From NCBI GenBank assembly GCA_018971305.1, contig JAGXBC010000003.1, forward strand, positions 1 through 64,000: 64,000 bases of DNA. The letters run 5' to 3'. The DNA is from Patescibacteria group bacterium (GTDB taxonomy: Bacteria > Patescibacteria > Paceibacteria > UBA6257 > 2-01-FULL-56-20). A model generated the notes under the pieces. It was not told the DNA's origin. It saw nothing but the letters and a program-made list of their open reading frames with translations, and made no database searches. This document shows, piece by piece, positions 8,884 to 18,923 of this stretch (position 1 is the stretch's first letter; each line of letters opens with the position of its first letter). A program made the position numbers and the translations under genes.

Positions 8884-9897
8884 ATGAAAACCAAGATGGT
8901 GGCGATGGTTTTGATTTTTTTGGAAATCTTCGGGGTGGTGCCTCGGCAAGTATACGCGACCGGCGACGATAAAAAGAAAGACCCTGGTGAGATAGGTAAT
9001 CGCCGCGTAGCGCATCGGAGCATGATTTCCGAAGAAAAGGAAATCGCTATCGGCAAACAGTATGCTTCCGAAATTGATAAGTCGGCTAAAATCATGACCG
9101 ACCCCGTTATCAACGAATACGTGAACCGCGTTTCACAGAATATTGCCCGCAATTCCGATCTCAATATTCCGTTGACGGTCAAAGTGATTGATTCTCCCGG
9201 CATCAACGCCTTTGCCCTGCCAGGAGGTTTTCTTTATGTGAATTCCGGGCTTCTTTTGGAAGCAGACAGCGAATCTCAGATCGCCGGCGTGATTGCCCAC
9301 GAGATTGCGCACGTAGCCGCTCGGCATTGGGCGTCGCAGATGACGAAAGCAACACTCGCTCGGTTAGCCACGATGCCATTGCTTTTCATCCCGATGGGAT
9401 ACGCCGTTTATTACGGAATTATGGAGGCCTACATGAACGGCATACCCTTGGTTTTCCTAAAATTCAGCCGTGACGACGAAGCGGAAGCCGACTATCTTGG
9501 TTTGCAGTATCTTTATAAATCCGGTTACGACCCGCAAAGTTATACCGAGATTTTTTCCAAAGTTATTCAGGAAGAAAGGCAAAGTCCAGGAAGCGTCCCT
9601 AAGATTTTTATGGACCATCCGCCGACTCCCGACCGTATGTTATCTATCGACCAAGAGATGAAACAAATTCTGCCCGCTATGCCGCAGTACCTTGTTTCTA
9701 CCTCGGAATTTGATGACGTGAAAGCGCGCCTGGAAACGCTAGTTACGGCAAAAAGAAAATCTGACAAACAGGAAAATAATCCCACCCTCAAAAAGCGCGA
9801 GGGCAGCGAAGTTCCCGGAGATGACAAAACCCAGCAAGATAAAAATAAGGACGACAAAAAAGACAATCCGCCAGTTCTGAGGCGGAGAGACGATTGA
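8884..9897 (+). CDS. M48-family zinc metalloprotease (BepA/YfgC-like), secreted
   Basis: 337 aa. Signal peptide ~1-26, then the M48 domain: H-E-I-A-H at residues 139-143 supplies two zinc ligands and the catalytic Glu, and the E-A-E-A-D segment at ~199 gives the third ligand. BepA-type proteases degrade or chaperone misfolded envelope proteins. A short hydrophobic segment follows the active site. The last ~50 residues are a low-complexity Lys/Asp tail ending R-R-R-D-D. No TPR half is present, so it is shorter than BepA. Strong GGAGGT ribosome binding site five bases before the ATG, terminator after the stop; monocistronic. Confidence 0.88.
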   Translation: MKTKMVAMVLIFLEIFGVVPRQVYATGDDKKKDPGEIGNRRVAHRSMISEEKEIAIGKQYASEIDKSAKIMTDPVINEYVNRVSQNIARNSDLNIPLTVKVIDSPGINAFALPGGFLYVNSGLLLEADSESQIAGVIAHEIAHVAARHWASQMTKATLARLATMPLLFIPMGYAVYYGIMEAYMNGIPLVFLKFSRDDEAEADYLGLQYLYKSGYDPQSYTEIFSKVIQEERQSPGSVPKIFMDHPPTPDRMLSIDQEMKQILPAMPQYLVSTSEFDDVKARLETLVTAKRKSDKQENNPTLKKREGSEVPGDDKTQQDKNKDDKKDNPPVLRRRDD

Positions 9898-9913
9898 TAG
9901 CAGTCAAAAATAA

Positions 9914-9941
9914 TACGATCCGTTTACTCGGGTCGTTTTTT
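9914..9941 (+). terminator. Intrinsic terminator after the M48 protease gene
   Basis: ACGATCC / GGGTCGT stem (one G-T pair), loop of about 8, then six T. Confidence 0.8.
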
Positions 9942-9951
9942 ATAACACCCA

Positions 9952-9980
9952 TTGATTTTTTTGATTAAAAAGGGTATTAT
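9952..9980 (+). promoter_or_regulatory. Promoter TTGATT-17-TATTAT
   Basis: Lies between a terminator and the 10007 gene; the ATG follows 26 bases later without a ribosome binding site. Confidence 0.55.
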
Positions 9981-10006
9981 TAATACAATAAAAAGCTACT
10001 AAATTC

Positions 10007-11764
10007 ATGGTATTCAAACCGGAAAAAATAGAAAATGAAGGGAGGGGGCAAATAATACCAAAAAGACCCGAGGATGAGGTTAATAAAAATTGGTTAAAGC
10101 GTATAGATGAAAAACAACAAGCCCAAGAAGGAGTCCCCTCGGAGAATTTCAACGAAGATCAACTGAGCCCGGAGGAGGTTGAGGCGCGATTGGATATTGT
10201 ACAAAAGCGTGGTAGGGCGTGGGATGAAATGAAAGAATTGGAAAGTAAACTCAAAGATGGCGATAATAAACCAGCACAAGTAGAGGATAAAGCAAAAATA
10301 AGACAAGACAAAACGGAAAGCGCGCTAGGAAATAAACAGAAAAATATTTCAAAGTCAGGAAAAGACCCGGCTCCAAGTCTGCCGGCCGTGGGGGAAATGG
10401 CCATAAACGAACGTGCCAATCGCCCGGCCGTAGGAGAAACCGTGGTTAATAAGCAAACAGAGAAGCGCGCAGGCGGCGTTCCTCGTTTTGACTTGATCCC
10501 CGAAAGTGGATTGTGGGAGAGGGTATCGGAAAAAGGAAAAGAGTTTGTAGGCAGGGCCTATGAACGCACCCGTGATTTTCTCTCGGCTCAAAACATTCCC
10601 GAATCCATACGCTCCAATAGATTAGTCGGTAAGCTTGGCGTTGCTTATAACCAGTTTTGGCTTGATCGCCACGAGGCCAAGGCCGCTAACCTAAAAAGAC
10701 AGATGGATAGTTTTGATATACGAGGGGGCGCCTTAGATCGGTCCAAAAGCGAGATTGAGGGAGTCGTGGAAGATCTTAAACAACAGAAAATTCCCGGCTC
10801 AGAATCTTTAGAGCTCAAGGCCCAAGACGTAGAGAGAAAAAAGCTGGAACTTTTGAATAAAAAAGATAAACTGCAGAGCAAATTTGAGAAGAGGGAAAAT
10901 AAAATGAAAATTTATGCCGAGCGTCGCGATGCCATCGCCGACCGGCTTATTAGCCGCTATGACGAGAAATTGAGGCCCCTGCAGAGCGAATTGGGACAGT
11001 TGGAAACCCATCGTGACAAAGCAGACCTCTTAATAGATGTGGCTGAGGCCAAACATAAACAGAGGGAATGGGAGATTGCCGGAGTGGAAAAAAGAAAAGG
11101 GAAAATTGAAGCAAGCTTGAGGGCCGCTGGAATTTCCGACAGAGAAATCAGAAAATCAACCAAGGTTATGGAAGAATATATATCGCTAAGCCGCAAAAAA
11201 ATAAGCGAAGAGCGGGCTGTTCTCAAGAAGAAGCGAGCGGAGATTAACGAGAAAGTTGCCAAAGTTGACGCGAGAGCCAATCCCTATCGCGACAGACGCG
11301 AATCATTCGTTCGTGTAAAATCCGGCAGGCCGCTGGAAATGAACGTGCCCACAAGGACTCGCGGAGAAGAATTTGTCGGCCAAGAAGAAACAAGCGCTAA
11401 TACAAGAGCCGCAGCAATTCCGGAAGGCGCTAAGGGCCGTGGAACGAAGAAGGCTGGGGTGGAGGCTGGTGCAGAAAATGAAAAGCGCGCTGAGCGCCAT
11501 AGTGTTAAAGAGTATATTGAGAAATGGAATGCTTATTGCAAAGAACAATCTAAAAAAACCGGCAATCCTGATTTTGAAAAGAATTATTCTATAAATCAGA
11601 AAGAGTTTATGAGCCAAACAGGATTGGGAGGTGGCGACAAGCTGGATTCAGAAGATTTCCGCAATATAAGTTCCAGCTACTCGCGCTTAAAGAAAAAACC
11701 TCGCGCCGAGGGTAAATTCTTTAACGAATTCACCAAATTATTTGAAATCAAAATAGGTTTATAA
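10007..11764 (+). CDS. Large charged coiled-coil protein, unknown function
   Basis: 585 aa, extremely rich in Lys, Glu and Arg with almost no Cys. Residues 1-150 look disordered and include a repeated A-V-G-E motif separated by about 17 residues (L-P-A-V-G-E-M and R-P-A-V-G-E-T). Residues ~205-440 are long amphipathic coiled coil (heptad-like runs, Arg/Lys-Glu pairs). The last ~85 residues (from K-E-Y-I-E-K-W) look globular. No signal peptide or membrane segment, so cytoplasmic. It is followed by a 94-aa helical protein, probably co-transcribed. A structural or scaffold role is possible but not shown. Confidence 0.75.
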   Translation: MVFKPEKIENEGRGQIIPKRPEDEVNKNWLKRIDEKQQAQEGVPSENFNEDQLSPEEVEARLDIVQKRGRAWDEMKELESKLKDGDNKPAQVEDKAKIRQDKTESALGNKQKNISKSGKDPAPSLPAVGEMAINERANRPAVGETVVNKQTEKRAGGVPRFDLIPESGLWERVSEKGKEFVGRAYERTRDFLSAQNIPESIRSNRLVGKLGVAYNQFWLDRHEAKAANLKRQMDSFDIRGGALDRSKSEIEGVVEDLKQQKIPGSESLELKAQDVERKKLELLNKKDKLQSKFEKRENKMKIYAERRDAIADRLISRYDEKLRPLQSELGQLETHRDKADLLIDVAEAKHKQREWEIAGVEKRKGKIEASLRAAGISDREIRKSTKVMEEYISLSRKKISEERAVLKKKRAEINEKVAKVDARANPYRDRRESFVRVKSGRPLEMNVPTRTRGEEFVGQEETSANTRAAAIPEGAKGRGTKKAGVEAGAENEKRAERHSVKEYIEKWNAYCKEQSKKTGNPDFEKNYSINQKEFMSQTGLGGGDKLDSEDFRNISSSYSRLKKKPRAEGKFFNEFTKLFEIKIGL

Positions 11765-11797
11765 GATAAAAACCATATAGTATAAACTTAAATAAAA

Positions 11798-12082
11798 ATG
11801 GAAGATTCCAAAATAAAAAATTCTCAAGCAACAAATTCCGGCGTTAATCAGCTGGACGACGAACTTAACGCTCTTTTGGCCGAGATTAAGGCGGTGAGTA
11901 AGAAGATAGATGCCGATGCGAATAATGCCAAGGCCGGTATTGCGGAGATTGAGAAGGGGGTTGACGTCTCCGCCAAGCGCGCCGAAAAATTATTCGGAGA
12001 ATTGGATGCTATAGAAGAAGAATCCGGAAACGAATTGGATAAGTTAGTTTTGGAGCAGGCAGAGGACTTGGCCGGGGAATAG
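11798..12082 (+). CDS. Small acidic helical protein (94 aa)
   Basis: Predicted to be almost all helix: heptad-like Leu/Ile/Ala spacing from residue ~18, acidic C-terminus. No signal sequence. It lies 33 bases after the large coiled-coil gene in the same direction without a terminator between, suggesting an operon and possibly a coiled-coil partner. Family not recognised. Confidence 0.65.
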   Translation: MEDSKIKNSQATNSGVNQLDDELNALLAEIKAVSKKIDADANNAKAGIAEIEKGVDVSAKRAEKLFGELDAIEEESGNELDKLVLEQAEDLAGE

Positions 12083-12115
12083 GAATTTTGGGAAGGAATT
12101 CCGAAGATTTACACT

Positions 12116-12559
12116 CTAACCCTGGAGAGATTTATGTACGGCAATGGCCGCTAAGACGAATGCGCGGTCTTTTTCTTTCTCGCTCTCCGGCAGTATTTCA
12201 TAAGAATTTTTTTGCGCGATAGTTGCTCTGCCACTATTCCTTTCCAGCCACTTGGCGTGGAGTATGCCAGAAGTTTGTTCAATAAAATTTTTGTCTAAAG
12301 GCAGTCCCATTTTTGTATGATCTATAATCGCATCCAAGGCAATCTCGGCCCCGATTTTTCTTTCCGCCTGCCAATCGGAAGGTAATAAAGCATAATCTGT
12401 GGCGGCCGTATCAATCTGGTCTGTGCCGTGATTTTTAATCCAAGACTTGTCTTTAGTGGTTCTAATATTCGGCCTATTTTCCCCGGTGGTATTATGAATT
12501 TGACGCAGACATTCATGTACTCGTTCGGCAATCTTTATAATTATTTCGTCGCGGTTCAT
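12116..12559 (-). CDS. RyR-domain-like protein
   Basis: 147 aa, no signal. The segment S-Y-E-I-L-P-E-S-E-K-E-K-D-R near residue 120 is close to the typical end of RyR domains (small helical modules first named in ryanodine receptors and common in bacteria), and the N-terminal I-A-E-R-V-H-E fits the first helix. The middle L-P-S-D-W-Q-A-E-R part is less typical, so the match is partial. It is divergent from the phosphotransferase gene, with only 34 bases between start codons. Confidence 0.55.
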   Translation of the reverse strand: MNRDEIIIKIAERVHECLRQIHNTTGENRPNIRTTKDKSWIKNHGTDQIDTAATDYALLPSDWQAERKIGAEIALDAIIDHTKMGLPLDKNFIEQTSGILHAKWLERNSGRATIAQKNSYEILPESEKEKDRAFVLAAIAVHKSLQG

Positions 12560-12593
12560 ATCTTATCTATGATATCAAAACCGAGGAACTGTA

Positions 12594-13472
12594 TTGGAAC
12601 CTAAATTTGATATTGATACAATTAGTTTCATGGATATTGATTTCTACGATATGAACTTAAGGCCTCCGGACAAATCTATTGCGGAAGCTTTTGGTTCAGA
12701 TGAAGAGCTAATCCGCCTGGAAGGGGGTCAGGGGACTTCATACGTTTCCGGAAATATTGTTTTAAAACCATCCGTGAATATCAATAAAGAAAGCTGGGTG
12801 GCCGACACATTCGACAAATTGTTGGAGAGTAATGATGTGCGTTTTGCGAGGCCCATCAGATCGATAGATAAAAGTTGGTCTTATAAAAACTATGTCGCTT
12901 GGTCATTCCTGAAGGGTGAGCATGCGAAGGGAAAATATAGACAGAAGTTATCGGCAAGCCAGGCGTTCCATAGGCTTCTGAAAGACATTGAAAGACCGGG
13001 CTTTTTTGATTTCCCTCCTAATTCCTGGTCCGCTGCGGATCAGGTTGTCTGGGTGAAGCAAAAATTCAATTACGATAAAGAGTTTTTGGATTTGATTAAT
13101 CAAATAACGCCCCATCTAAAACCTTTGGATTTGCCTAATCAGCTGGTTCACGGAGATCTGTCGGGCAATTTCCTTTTAGGCGAAAATTTGCCGCCGGCAA
13201 TCATCGATTTTTCTCCGGTATGGGCCCCCAATGGATTTGCCGAAGGAGTGTTGTTGGCCGATGCGATAGCCTGGGAAGACGCCGCTCCGGAGTCTTTAGA
13301 GATTTTTAATCTGATACCCGATATTCATCAATTTGCCTGGCGCGGGGTTTTGCGCAGGATCGTTGAACAAGCAGAACATATTAAATGGTTTGGCAAAGAT
13401 AAGAGTGAAGCTGTCGAGGATGCAAGGGTTTTTCAGAAAGCCATTGATTATCTGAAGGACAACTCCTCATAG
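12594..13472 (+). CDS. APH-like phosphotransferase (TIGR02569-like)
   Basis: 292 aa from a TTG start, chosen because GAGGA lies seven bases upstream; the next in-frame ATG (12630) would remove 12 residues. The kinase-like fold is shown by H-G-D-L-S-G-N-F-L-L (catalytic loop, ~183) and I-I-D-F-S-P (metal-binding Asp, ~203). The wording around these motifs is very like the uncharacterised TIGR02569 family known mainly from Actinobacteria, whose substrate is unknown. The glycine-rich N-lobe G-G-Q-G-T-S is present. It is divergent from a RyR-like gene; a shared regulatory region is likely. Confidence 0.7.
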   Translation: MEPKFDIDTISFMDIDFYDMNLRPPDKSIAEAFGSDEELIRLEGGQGTSYVSGNIVLKPSVNINKESWVADTFDKLLESNDVRFARPIRSIDKSWSYKNYVAWSFLKGEHAKGKYRQKLSASQAFHRLLKDIERPGFFDFPPNSWSAADQVVWVKQKFNYDKEFLDLINQITPHLKPLDLPNQLVHGDLSGNFLLGENLPPAIIDFSPVWAPNGFAEGVLLADAIAWEDAAPESLEIFNLIPDIHQFAWRGVLRRIVEQAEHIKWFGKDKSEAVEDARVFQKAIDYLKDNSS

Positions 13473-13562
13473 ATTTTAAGGCGCTCTTAGTGATCTGCCC
13501 TATAAAAAAACTTGGTTACGCGAGTTGGGTCTGTCTGGAGGGCTTGCTTATATTGCTGTTTG

Positions 13563-13634
13563 TGCCCTCGCCAGGACTCGAACCTGGAACCTGTGGTTCG
13601 AAGCCACATATGATATCCATTTCACTACGAGGGC
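13563..13634 (-). tRNA. tRNA-Arg (anticodon TCG)
   Basis: Minus-strand cloverleaf: acceptor GCCCTCG/CGAGGGC, anticodon stem TGTGG/CCACA with loop CTTCGAA, T arm CCAGG/CCTGG, discriminator A. CCA is not encoded. Confidence 0.95.
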
Positions 13635-13684
13635 CCAACGCCACATTATATGCCATTTAATTTTAACATTACAACCCCTGAGAT

Positions 13685-13714
13685 TTGAATCGTGATGCCT
13701 GAAGGTTGTAGAAT
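13685..13714 (+). promoter_or_regulatory. Promoter TTGAAT-18-TAGAAT, leaderless type
   Basis: The -10 box ends 6 bases before the ATG of the M50 protease gene, so the transcript would begin at or next to the start codon. Confidence 0.55.
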
Positions 13715-13720
13715 GGTCTT

Positions 13721-14359
13721 ATGGCGGTAAGTTTATTGGTATTCCAATTAGTGGTGCTTTTATTCTCCGTTATTATCCACGAAATTTCTCATGGCTATGT
13801 TGCGGAGTATTTGGGTGACCCGACCGCGCGTCTTGCCGGGCGGCTGACCATGAATCCGATAAAACATTTGGATGTTTTTGGTTCTTTTATATTGCCGGTC
13901 TCTTTATGGTTTCTAACCGGAGGCGCGTTTGTCTTCGGCTGGGCTAAACCGGTTCCGTATAATCCTTACAACCTGAAAAATCCTCTTGCTGCCGCAGGGA
14001 AGATAGCAGGCGCTGGACCTGTATCCAATATTTCCATAGCCATTATCTTCGGAATAATTTTAAGAATATTTTCCACTGGTGGACTTGCAACTCCGTTTCT
14101 CGCAACACTCTTTAGCATAATCATTTACATCAATATTCTGCTCGCCGTTTTCAATTTGGTTCCCATACCGCCGCTTGATGGTTCCAAGGTTTTATTCGCC
14201 CTCCTGCCAAAAACCGAATCTAGTTACAAATTGGCTTTCTTTTTGGAAAAATACGGCATGATTTTGGTTTTACTTTTCGTATTTTTCGGTTTTCAATTGA
14301 TTATCCCGATAATTAACGCGTTGTTTTATCTTATAGCCGGGCGGCCTCCGATGTTTTGA
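13721..14359 (+). CDS. Site-2 protease family (M50) membrane metalloprotease
   Basis: 212 aa with five or six membrane segments. H-E-I-S-H at residues 20-24 in the first segment gives two zinc ligands and the catalytic Glu; P-P-L-D-G at ~152 gives the Asp ligand. It has no PDZ domain, unlike the RseP-type gene at 53507, so it is the compact S2P subfamily (YwhC/SpoIVFB-like) that cleaves substrates within the membrane. There is no Shine-Dalgarno sequence; the promoter is nearly on the start codon. The rpsL promoter begins inside its last codons. Confidence 0.9.
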   Translation: MAVSLLVFQLVVLLFSVIIHEISHGYVAEYLGDPTARLAGRLTMNPIKHLDVFGSFILPVSLWFLTGGAFVFGWAKPVPYNPYNLKNPLAAAGKIAGAGPVSNISIAIIFGIILRIFSTGGLATPFLATLFSIIIYINILLAVFNLVPIPPLDGSKVLFALLPKTESSYKLAFFLEKYGMILVLLFVFFGFQLIIPIINALFYLIAGRPPMF

Positions 14360-14384
14360 CATTGGCCGGCATTTACTATACAAT
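14356..14384 (+). promoter_or_regulatory. str operon promoter TTGACA-17-TACAAT
   Basis: Perfect -35, optimal spacer and a 5/6 -10 box. It overlaps the stop codon of the upstream M50 gene and lies 43 bases before the rpsL ATG. Confidence 0.8.
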
Positions 14385-14403
14385 TCCTAATTGTTAATAT
14401 TAC

Positions 14404-14421
14404 TGAACTATAAGAAGTTCA
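14404..14421 (+). promoter_or_regulatory. Leader hairpin before rpsL
   Basis: TGAACT-ataaga-AGTTCA, six base pairs, ending six bases before the rpsL start codon. Too weak to be a terminator; it may expose or mask the start. Confidence 0.4.
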
Positions 14422-14427
14422 TTGTTT

Positions 14428-14838
14428 ATGCCTACAATCCGTCAATTGATTAAAAAAGGAAGAAAGGTTACGAGAGCCAAAACCAAGTCGCCGGCGCTCT
14501 CTTTTTATTTCAATACGCTAAAAAATAAACCGGTTGATTCCGGGTCTCCCTTTAAACGCGGCGTTTGTCTTAAGGTGTTTACTACTACGCCGAAAAAACC
14601 GAACTCTGCTTTGCGTAAAGTAGCGCGCGTACGCCTCACGAACGGAATGGAGGTCACCGCCTATATTCCTGGAGAGGGGCATAACCTGCAAGAACACTCA
14701 ATTGTTGTGGTCCGAGGCGGCAGGGTAAAGGACTTGCCTGGTGTGCGTTACCACGTTGTGCGCGGCGTCTTGGATACCACCGGGGTTGAAGGCCGGAAAC
14801 AACAGCGTTCCAAATATGGCGCCAAGCGCCCTAAATAA
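14428..14838 (+). CDS. rpsL: 30S ribosomal protein S12
   Basis: 136 aa. I took the ATG giving M-P-T-I-R-Q-L; a TTG two codons upstream is less likely. The decoding-centre loop K-K-P-N-S-A and the P-G-V-R-Y-H loop are intact, so there is no obvious streptomycin-resistance change at the Lys in T-P-K-K-P. Compared with E. coli S12 there is a 13-residue insertion at residues ~25-40, between P-A-L and K-R-G-V-C. First gene of the str operon; no Shine-Dalgarno sequence. Confidence 0.97.
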   Translation: MPTIRQLIKKGRKVTRAKTKSPALSFYFNTLKNKPVDSGSPFKRGVCLKVFTTTPKKPNSALRKVARVRLTNGMEVTAYIPGEGHNLQEHSIVVVRGGRVKDLPGVRYHVVRGVLDTTGVEGRKQQRSKYGAKRPK

Positions 14839-14846
14839 AAATGAGT

Positions 14847-14963
14847 CCCGTTAGAAACCGCGATCACTTGTGGTACGATTCAAAATCTTATATCATGAAA
14901 AAAATTTCTGTAATAAATCAAATAATTATTTAAGGTCGCCGATCGCGATCTGTTTCTAACGGG
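14847..14963 (+). promoter_or_regulatory. Long inverted repeat in the rpsL-rpsG gap, ending at the rpsG start
   Basis: The left arm (14847-14865) and right arm (14941-14963) pair over 12 + 7 bases (CCCGTTAGAAAC with GTTTCTAACGGG; CGCGATC with GATCGCG) with a 4-base ATCT bulge and a ~75-base AT-rich loop. The right arm ends exactly at the rpsG ATG, so the stem would block that start. In E. coli, S7 represses its own translation by binding the rpsL-rpsG spacer; this could be an analogue (inference). The loop holds a 12-codon reading frame (14895-14933) with no ribosome binding site. Confidence 0.7.
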
Positions 14964-15431
14964 ATGAGAAAAAAACGCGTTTACAAAAAATATCATAAAG
15001 CAGACATGGATTATAGCCGGATAGATATCGGCCGGTTTACCAACTATGTGATGAAGGACGGTAAAAAGTCCGTCGCCGAGAGATTGGTTCACAGCGCTTT
15101 CAAAAAAATACACGAGATAACCAAAGAAGACCCGGTTAAGGTGTTTGAAAAAGCATTGGAGAACACCTCGCCGATGTTGGAGGTAAAATCACGGCGTGTG
15201 GGGGGCGCGAACTATCAGGTGCCGCAGGAAGTCCGTCCGGAGCGCAAATTTATTTTATCAATCCGTTGGATAATCGGCGCCGCGCGCAGCCGCAAGGGAA
15301 AACCGATGGCGGATAAATTGGCCGAAGAGTTAATTTCCGCTTCCAAGAATGAAGGTGCGGCAATAAAGAAAAAACTAGATATGCACCGCATGGCGGAAGC
15401 GAACAGAGCCTTCGCGCATTTCGCGAGATAA
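14964..15431 (+). CDS. rpsG: 30S ribosomal protein S7
   Basis: 155 aa, full length. Primary 16S binder that nucleates the 30S head. Conserved blocks include G-K-K-S-V-A-E, V-K-S-R-R-V-G-G-A-N-Y-Q-V-P and the C-terminal H-R-M-A-E-A-N-R-A-F-A-H. No Shine-Dalgarno sequence: the bases just upstream are the right arm of a long inverted repeat, suggesting translational control. Confidence 0.98.
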   Translation: MRKKRVYKKYHKADMDYSRIDIGRFTNYVMKDGKKSVAERLVHSAFKKIHEITKEDPVKVFEKALENTSPMLEVKSRRVGGANYQVPQEVRPERKFILSIRWIIGAARSRKGKPMADKLAEELISASKNEGAAIKKKLDMHRMAEANRAFAHFAR

Positions 15432-15448
15432 TTTAGCCGAACAATTTT

Positions 15449-15772
15449 ATGCCTCTTATTAGGGTTGATTTCGATGACGAAAAAGTAAATAAACAAGACG
15501 TATTCGCTTTGGCGGAGGGCATCCAAAAAATTGTTTCCGAAGCGACGGGCATTGAAGATGTATTTGTATATGCGAACGCTTCGCAGATAAAAATAAAAAT
15601 TTCTCCGGTAGAGATTTTCATCGAAATGAGTGCTCAGAAGATAGTTGATCAAGATAAGTTAATACTAGATATAAAATCTCGGTTATCTAATTGGAAAGAG
15701 ATGAATAAATTTCAATGGCCTATTAATTTAACGTTAATACCCATGCAGTGGAAAATTGAAATCGGAATTTAA
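15449..15772 (+). CDS. Tautomerase-like small protein between rpsG and fusA
   Basis: 107 aa. The start M-P-L-I-R-V would expose Pro1 after Met removal, and the following beta-alpha-beta pattern (M-P-L-I-R-V-D-F, helix 15-35, D-V-F-V-Y-A) resembles the 4-oxalocrotonate tautomerase/MIF superfamily, in which Pro1 is the catalytic base. The second half (from I-K-I-K-I-S-P-V) may repeat the fold. The similarity is from pattern only. It is tightly packed (17 bases after rpsG, 3 before fusA), so it is co-transcribed with the str operon. Confidence 0.6.
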   Translation: MPLIRVDFDDEKVNKQDVFALAEGIQKIVSEATGIEDVFVYANASQIKIKISPVEIFIEMSAQKIVDQDKLILDIKSRLSNWKEMNKFQWPINLTLIPMQWKIEIGI

Positions 15773-15775
15773 AAA

Positions 15776-17881
<2,106 letters not shown>

Positions 17882-17935
17882 TTTTATTACGGAAATCCTG
17901 AACCGAATGGGGTGGGCCGTGGCGAAGGTTGAAAA

Positions 17936-17968
17936 TAAAAATTCCGCCGTGAAGGCGGATTTTTATTT
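17936..17968 (+). terminator. Terminator after fusA
   Basis: CCGCC-gtgaa-GGCGG followed by ATTTTTATTT, with A-rich DNA before it. Confidence 0.85.
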
Positions 17969-18027
17969 GCCAAACGCCTTTTTATTTGATATAATTCAGC
18001 CAGCTTAATGGATAAAAGGTGGTGTGC

Positions 18028-18852
18028 TTGAAAATACGAAATGGATGTATTCTCGTCGCTGTAATTTTTGTATCCGTACTGCTGCTGCCTGTCCCAACCC
18101 AGACCATCCAGAACAAATATTCTATATGCCTCTTGAAAGAAGGTTTGGAGCACGCCTACAACGGTGAGTTCGATGCGTCCGATAAATACTTCGACGATTT
18201 TACGAAACTTGAACCTAATAGCCCGATTGGGTATTGGAGAAAAGCGAATAACCGACTTGCGCGCATTAGGTCTGACGAGGGGGCCAAGTACGAACCGACA
18301 ATTACCGAAGAAAAGTATGACGAGATTGCCGCTATCATCGACACGGGCATAGAAAAGGCAAAGTTAAAAATTGCGCACAACGAAGACGTCGGCTTCAATA
18401 ATTATGTGATAGCAAGTTCGCTCGGATTGAAAGCTGCTTTTCAAAAAGGGGCCGGGATGAGCAAACTCACCTACGTTCCAACTGGACAAGAAATGATGAA
18501 GTATGCTCGCCGATCCGATTACCCTGATGCCAAATTTCTTGTAGCTTTGACCAACCTTAAATTGGATGAGCAGCCATTTTATATAAAGTGGGCTCTGAAG
18601 GGTCTCGGTCAGTACATTCCTCCCCGCAAAGAATCTCTTCGTATGATGCGCCAAGCCGCCGAAAATAATGATGGTTTTTTCGTAGATGACATCTGGCTGG
18701 TATTGTTCGTTGAGACGAAAGACAAATCTTCTTCTGAGGCGGAGAAGCTAGAGACGGAAAAGTTATATGAGTATCTGACTAAATATCCCAAAAACGAAGC
18801 AGTCCTGAAGTATGCCAAAAAACATGGGAAACCAATCCCGCCGGAAAAATAG
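18028..18852 (+). CDS. Secreted TPR-like protein, orphan between fusA and tuf
   Basis: 274 aa from a TTG start, chosen because AAGGTGG sits just upstream and because it gives a clean signal peptide (M-K-I-R-N-G then a hydrophobic run to ~26). An in-frame GTG nine bases earlier is the alternative. The body is helical with TPR-like pieces (A-Y-N-G-E-F-D-A-S-D-K-Y-F near residue 45; L-E-T-E-K-L-Y-E-Y-L near the end). It is Lys/Glu rich and has no catalytic signature. It has its own ribosome binding site and terminator and interrupts the usual fusA-tuf order. Function unknown. Confidence 0.72.
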   Translation: MKIRNGCILVAVIFVSVLLLPVPTQTIQNKYSICLLKEGLEHAYNGEFDASDKYFDDFTKLEPNSPIGYWRKANNRLARIRSDEGAKYEPTITEEKYDEIAAIIDTGIEKAKLKIAHNEDVGFNNYVIASSLGLKAAFQKGAGMSKLTYVPTGQEMMKYARRSDYPDAKFLVALTNLKLDEQPFYIKWALKGLGQYIPPRKESLRMMRQAAENNDGFFVDDIWLVLFVETKDKSSSEAEKLETEKLYEYLTKYPKNEAVLKYAKKHGKPIPPEK

Positions 18853-18863
18853 GCGGGATTTTT
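18834..18863 (+). terminator. Terminator overlapping the end of the TPR-like gene
   Basis: AATCCCGCC / GGCGGGATT nine-pair stem with the stop codon in the loop, then TTTG. Confidence 0.8.
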
Positions 18864-18881
18864 GTCCCCAGCCTAAGGCTC

Positions 18882-18911
18882 TTGACAGGCACGGCCCGTC
18901 AGTATTAAAAT
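18882..18911 (+). promoter_or_regulatory. tuf promoter TTGACA-18-TAAAAT
   Basis: Perfect -35 box and 5/6 -10 box, between a terminator and the tuf leader; 122 bases of leader follow. Confidence 0.75.
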
Positions 18912-18923
18912 GCTTATTGTTAC

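Noticed and set aside
14895..14933. 12-codon leader peptide in the rpsL-rpsG loop
   Set aside because: No ribosome binding site and highly AT-rich sequence; likely chance, kept only as part of the loop description.
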